Assembly (NCBI RefSeq): GCF_006783905.1
Contig: NZ_VFPE01000001.1
Span: forward strand, 1,116,001-1,180,000
From: Microbacterium kyungheense
GTDB lineage: Bacteria > Actinomycetota > Actinomycetes > Actinomycetales > Microbacteriaceae
DNA length: 64,000 nt
Direction of reading: 5' to 3'
How positions within the stretch are numbered: the first letter of the stretch is position 1; every line of letters begins with the position of its first letter. Positions 60,837 to 64,000 of the stretch are shown here, in pieces. Under the pieces are notes generated by a model. It searched no databases, was not told where the DNA came from, and saw only the letters and a list, made by a program, of their open reading frames with translations. A program made the translations under genes and the position numbers.

Positions 60837-60973
60837 TCGTCCGGTCCGGATTCCGCGGGATCTGTCCACCGAAAGGGGGACAGAACGCCGGATATCAGGC
60901 CTTTGTGACCAAAGCGTTATGTAATGTTTATCGACAGTTCGCCTCAGTGCACGGAGTGCTGTCCGGACTGGCC

Positions 60974-61005
60974 TACCCTCTTAGTACGCGCCGGGGGGTG
61001 CGTAC
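60974..61005 (+). promoter_or_regulatory. Promoter region of the AKR-fold gene
   Basis: TACCCT (60974-60979) is a possible -10, with a predicted start near 60986. The dyad GTACGC-N10-GCGTAC (60984-61005) lies over that start. The 70 bases upstream (60895-60945) are unusually AT-rich for this genome (TTTGTGACCAAAGCGTTATGTAATG) and may hold another promoter or activator site. Confidence 0.4.
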
Positions 61006-61062
61006 AAGTGATCACGAAGAGCTCCGAGCCACCGGGTGAGGACCATCGTGAGGGGGTGGCAC

Positions 61063-62139
61063 ATGGCTTATTTCGGCGTTGACTCGGCGCTCGGTTCGAC
61101 GGGCCCGGATGCCGCTGCCCCTGTCCCGACCGGCAGTGCCGGTCCGTCCGACGGCACCGTAGCGCGCGGACCTCACCCGTCCGCCCCGATCCCGGTGCAG
61201 GGGCCGGCAGTCGGCAGCAGCGTCCGCGTGGCGCTCGGTGACGGCGGACTGCAGGTCTTCCCGCTGATCCTCGGCGGCGCCGAGTTCGGCTGGAACGTCG
61301 ACCTCGAGTCCAGCCACGCGATCCTCGACGCGTACGTCGAGCTCGGCGGCAACGCCGTCCACACCTCCGACAGCTTCGCCAGCGGCCGCAGCGAGCACAT
61401 CATCGGCCAGTGGCTGCACTCGCGCGGCCTGCGCGACGACATCGTCCTGGGCGTCCGCGTCGGCGGTCACGCCGACAACCCCGGGCTCGACCCCGTGAAC
61501 CTCGTGCGGGCCGTCGAGGCGTCGCTCACGCGCCTGCGCACGGATCGCATCGACGTGCTCTACCTCGACGCGACCGGCGGCAGCACCGCATCGCTCGAAG
61601 ACACCCTCGCGACGGCGGAATGGCTCGTCGAGGCGGGCAAGGCCCGTGCGATCGGCGCGATCGGGTACACGGCGGCGCAGCTCGTCGAGGCGCGCATCTT
61701 CGCGTCCGCGGGCTACCCGCGCATCACGGTGCTCGATGTGCCGTTCAACGTGCTCCGCCGTCACGAGTTCGACGCCGACCTGCGCCTGGTCGCCGGCGCG
61801 CAGGGCATGGCCGTGACGCCGTCGCACGCCCTCGAGCACGGCTTCCTCGCCGGACGTCAGCGCTCCAAGCTGCGCGGGGCGCTGTCGGTGCGGGGTGCGC
61901 AGCTGGCGGCCAACCTCAACCGCCGAGGTGGTCGCACGCTGCGAGCACTCGATGGCGTGGGAGCCGACCTCGGCGTCCCGGATGCAGCCGTCGCCGTCGC
62001 GTGGCTGCTGGCGCAGAAGCTCGTCACCGCGCCGATCGTCAACGCGTACGCGCCGCAGCACGTCGAAGAGCTCGTGCAGGGCGTCGGGGTGCGCCTGAGC
62101 CGCAGCCAGCTGGCCGACATCGCGCGCGCGGCCGAGTAG
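61063..62139 (+). CDS. Aldo/keto-reductase-fold protein with all catalytic residues replaced
   Basis: 358 residues. The first ~52 are Ser/Pro/Gly-rich and probably disordered; the rest follows the AKR barrel (LILGGAEFGWNVD, GRSEHIIGQWL, LRTDRIDVLYLD, VEAGKARAIGAIGYTAAQL). The catalytic tetrad Asp-Tyr-Lys-His is here H100, F105, R132 and D169, so normal reductase chemistry is not expected. The reading frame is intact and GAGGGGG precedes ATG 61063. It may be a sensor or scaffold that still binds a nucleotide. It follows pnp with its own promoter. Confidence 0.85.
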   Translation: MAYFGVDSALGSTGPDAAAPVPTGSAGPSDGTVARGPHPSAPIPVQGPAVGSSVRVALGDGGLQVFPLILGGAEFGWNVDLESSHAILDAYVELGGNAVHTSDSFASGRSEHIIGQWLHSRGLRDDIVLGVRVGGHADNPGLDPVNLVRAVEASLTRLRTDRIDVLYLDATGGSTASLEDTLATAEWLVEAGKARAIGAIGYTAAQLVEARIFASAGYPRITVLDVPFNVLRRHEFDADLRLVAGAQGMAVTPSHALEHGFLAGRQRSKLRGALSVRGAQLAANLNRRGGRTLRALDGVGADLGVPDAAVAVAWLLAQKLVTAPIVNAYAPQHVEELVQGVGVRLSRSQLADIARAAE

Positions 62140-62275
62140 GACGCACCCGCCGTCGTTCTCCACAGTCCCCGGGTGGCGGCATCCCGTCGCGTCCGGGCGT
62201 GACGTAATGTGGAGGACGTGCCCGCCCCACCGGGCCGAAGATCCCCCGAAGTACCTCGATGGCGAAGTGAGCGGC

Positions 62276-62878
62276 GTGACGCACTACATCTACCTCGTGC
62301 GGCATGGCGAGCACCAGGATGCCGAGCACGGACTCGCCGACGGGCCCCTCTCACCGCGCGGGCGTCGCCAGGCGTCGCTCCTGGCCGACCGACTGTCGGG
62401 CGTCCCGTTCGACGCCGTGTGGCATTCCCCCCTCGAGCGGGCCAGTCAGACGGCGCGCGCGGTCGCCGAGAGGATGCCGTCGCTGCAGCCCGAACCGTCG
62501 TCGCTCCTGTTCGACTGCGTGCCGACGGGCATGACCGACGAGACCCCTGCCGCCTTCGAGCCCTTCTTCGGATCAGTCACCGAGGCCGAGATCGAGGCCG
62601 GGCGCGCGCAGATGTCGGACGCGGTGAGCGAGTTCCTCGTGCGCAAGCGCGGCGAGGTGCACGAGCTGCTCATCACGCACAACTTCGTGATCTCGTGGTT
62701 CGTGCGCGAAGTGCTGCAGGCTCCGGACTGGCGCTGGATGACCCTCAATCAGGCGCACTGCGGCCTGACGGTGATCGCCCAGAAGCAGGGGCGTCCGTGG
62801 ACCCTGCTGTCGCACAACGACATGTCGCACCTGCCGGTCGAGCTGCGCACCGGGCTTCCCGAGCTCTACCCGGTCTGA
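62276..62878 (+). CDS. Histidine phosphatase (phosphoglycerate-mutase-like) family protein
   Basis: 200 residues with the RHG motif YLVRHGEHQ, the second catalytic His in LITHNFVISWFV, and HSPLERASQTARA. The substrate is unknown; many such proteins are small-molecule phosphatases. GTG 62276 is used, with GTG 62267 as an alternative. TAATGT (62205-62210) is a possible promoter with a ~60-base leader. Confidence 0.87.
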   Translation: MTHYIYLVRHGEHQDAEHGLADGPLSPRGRRQASLLADRLSGVPFDAVWHSPLERASQTARAVAERMPSLQPEPSSLLFDCVPTGMTDETPAAFEPFFGSVTEAEIEAGRAQMSDAVSEFLVRKRGEVHELLITHNFVISWFVREVLQAPDWRWMTLNQAHCGLTVIAQKQGRPWTLLSHNDMSHLPVELRTGLPELYPV

Positions 62879-62890
62879 CGACGCGTCGCC

Positions 62891-63364
62891 TCAGAGGGTC
62901 TTGGCGTACCAGCGCGAGGCGTTCGGGTTGTCGTTGTACGGCTCGATCGTCGTGAAGCCGGTGCGGGCGTACAGCGCCGCCGCCGCCTCGAGCGAGTGGT
63001 GGGTGTCGAGCACGAGCTCGGCCGCGCCGGACTCCCGTGCACGTTCCACGAGGTCCTCGACGAGCAGGCGTCCCCATCCGCGACCGCGCGTCTCGGGGCG
63101 CAGGTACAGGTGCTTGAGCTCGTAGCGGACGCCGAGAGGCCCCGGTGCGATGAGCCGGATGCCGCCGCAGCCCATCGGCGTTCCCTCGTCGTCGTCCAGC
63201 ACGACGAACACGCCGGCGGGCGGCACGAAGGCGGCCGGATCGGGGAACGTCGTGCGATAGGCGACGCCCTGCTCGGCGAAGCCGGCGGTGCGTGAGCGGA
63301 AGTACTCGTCGAGCAGCCGGTGCGCGTCGGGGGCGTCGGCGGGGGAGGAGCGCAGGGTCACCAC
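62891..63364 (-). CDS. GNAT-family N-acetyltransferase
   Basis: 157 residues: ELKHLYLRPETRGRGWGRLLVEDLVERAR is the acetyl-CoA pyrophosphate loop (R/Q-x-x-G-x-G/A type), and YARTGFTTIEPYNDNP is motif B. Acceptor unknown. GTG 63364 is six bases after TACGCT (63371-63376, minus strand), leaderless. Divergent from dapB, also leaderless. Confidence 0.9.
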   Translation of the reverse strand: MVTLRSSPADAPDAHRLLDEYFRSRTAGFAEQGVAYRTTFPDPAAFVPPAGVFVVLDDDEGTPMGCGGIRLIAPGPLGVRYELKHLYLRPETRGRGWGRLLVEDLVERARESGAAELVLDTHHSLEAAAALYARTGFTTIEPYNDNPNASRWYAKTL

Positions 63365-63460
63365 GCCTCCAGCGTAAGCGCTGACGGGGAGCGGTGCCGC
63401 CGGTGCCGGGGGCCCGTCGCGCACGTCCCGCGTTCCCGCGCCCCGCCTAGGATGGAGGTC

Positions 63461-64000
63461 ATGACGACTCGCGTGGCCATCGTCGGCGGAACCGGAAAGC
63501 TCGGAGGCATCATCCGCGATGTCGTCGAGGCGGAGCCCGGCTACGAGGTCGCCGCCGTGCTGACCTCGCGCTCCGAGCTCTCGGAGCTCGAGGGCGCCGA
63601 CCTCGTCGTCGATGCGTCGACGCCCGCGGTCTCGATCGATGTGGTCCGCGCGGCGATCGAGCGCGGCGTGAACGTCCTGATCGGAACGTCCGGGTGGTCG
63701 GCGGAGCGCATCGCTCTGGTGCGTCCTCTCGTCGAGGCCGCCGGCACGGGAGCGGTCTTCATCCCCAACTTCTCGCTCGGCTCGGTGCTGGGCTCCGCCC
63801 TCGCGGCGGCGGCCGCACCGTTCTTCCCCTCGATCGAGATCGTCGAGGCGCACCGCGAGACCAAGATCGACTCTCCCAGCGGCACGGCTGTCCGCACCGC
63901 CGAGCTCATCGCCGCCGCGCGAGATGCTGTCGGCCCGGTCGAGTCGCCGCACGTCGACCAGCGCGCTCGCGGGCAGCAGGTCGCGAGCGTGCCGATCCAC
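63461..64000 (+). CDS. dapB: 4-hydroxy-tetrahydrodipicolinate reductase, N-terminal part (cut by window end)
   Basis: The first 180 residues: VAIVGGTGKLGGIIRDVVE nucleotide site, LIGTSGWS, and EAHRETKIDSPSGTA, which matches the DapB signature (E-x-HH-R-x-K-x-D-x-PSGTA) with Ala and Glu replacing two of its positions. DapB makes tetrahydrodipicolinate for lysine and diaminopimelate (cell wall). ATG 63461 is seven bases after TAGGAT (63448-63453), leaderless. The gene continues past base 64000. Confidence 0.95.
   Translation, partial: MTTRVAIVGGTGKLGGIIRDVVEAEPGYEVAAVLTSRSELSELEGADLVVDASTPAVSIDVVRAAIERGVNVLIGTSGWSAERIALVRPLVEAAGTGAVFIPNFSLGSVLGSALAAAAAPFFPSIEIVEAHRETKIDSPSGTAVRTAELIAAARDAVGPVESPHVDQRARGQQVASVPIH

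Noticed and set aside
62205..62220. TAATGT seven bases before GTG 62218, looking like another leaderless start
   Set aside because: The frame from this GTG disagrees with the histidine phosphatase and gives shadow-type protein. The box may still be the promoter with an ordinary leader.
1..64000. tRNA, rRNA, CRISPR, transposase, integrase or prophage genes
   Set aside because: Looked for T-loop patterns, regularly spaced repeats and typical protein motifs; none found by eye. A dedicated RNA scan could still reveal a small RNA.

Overview
The window is very GC-rich DNA with strong G/C third-codon bias, many GTG starts and the gene content of an actinobacterium. The mix points to Microbacteriaceae, most likely Microbacterium: a CE1758/CE1759-type flavin pair, DUF5302, a PrsW protease, a DtxR/IdeR-type iron box and an actinobacterial phosphofructokinase. 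No rRNA, tRNA, CRISPR array, transposase, integrase or prophage gene was found. It reads as ordinary chromosome with accessory metabolic blocks set between translation and RNA-metabolism genes.

Layout. 1-6.1 kb: 3' end of infB, then rbfA, mutY (opposite strand), a uridine-kinase-like gene, truB, two small membrane proteins and ribF. 6.1-11 kb: a SorC/DeoR-type regulator with a palindromic operator, deoC, a full aldehyde dehydrogenase and a truncated paralogue, together a deoxyribose/acetaldehyde oxidation operon. 11-20 kb: a LysM protein, an NRDE protein, coaBC, a glycerophosphodiester phosphodiesterase, a lipoprotein, a SNF2 ATPase, a protein of unknown function and pfkA. 20-33 kb: oligopeptidase B, a Pit phosphate transporter with a small partner, a metallophosphoesterase, aspA, a proline/alanine-rich membrane protein, an FAH hydrolase, PrsW, an FKBP isomerase, a divergent NAD(P)-binding protein/AraC pair and YceI. 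33-41 kb: two exporters, rpsO, surE with a PfkB kinase, a 2-oxoglutarate oxygenase, and an epoxide hydrolase divergent from a WYL regulator. 41-45 kb: an efeUOB iron-uptake operon behind an iron box. 45-58 kb: a Tat-exported Lcp/DUF2236 oxygenase, an acyltransferase, a large membrane protein, two alpha/beta hydrolases, the luciferase-like/FMN-reductase pair, a non-specific nuclease, a DedA protein, a glycosyltransferase-SGNH fusion and small proteins. 58-64 kb: pnp with a structured leader, an aldo/keto-reductase-fold protein lacking all four catalytic residues, a histidine phosphatase, a GNAT acetyltransferase and the 5' part of dapB.

The order infB-rbfA-truB-ribF-rpsO-pnp-dapB is an old conserved series, stretched here by about 30 kb before rpsO and 22 kb between rpsO and pnp.

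The strongest non-gene signal is a start-site pattern. Sixteen genes on both strands have a TANNNT -10 box six or seven bases before the start codon, so they are probably transcribed as leaderless mRNAs. Four more genes have a weaker box at the same distance. A second theme is intergenic palindromes: terminators built on a GGATGCC core, larger nested stem-loops, and short dispersed repeats, some of which lie inside coding sequence (truB, an aldehyde dehydrogenase, efeB). I did not find a clearly new multi-gene defence or biosynthetic system. The best leads are the catalytically empty AKR-fold protein, the half-length aldehyde dehydrogenase partner, the glycosyltransferase-SGNH fusion and the leaderless-start code.
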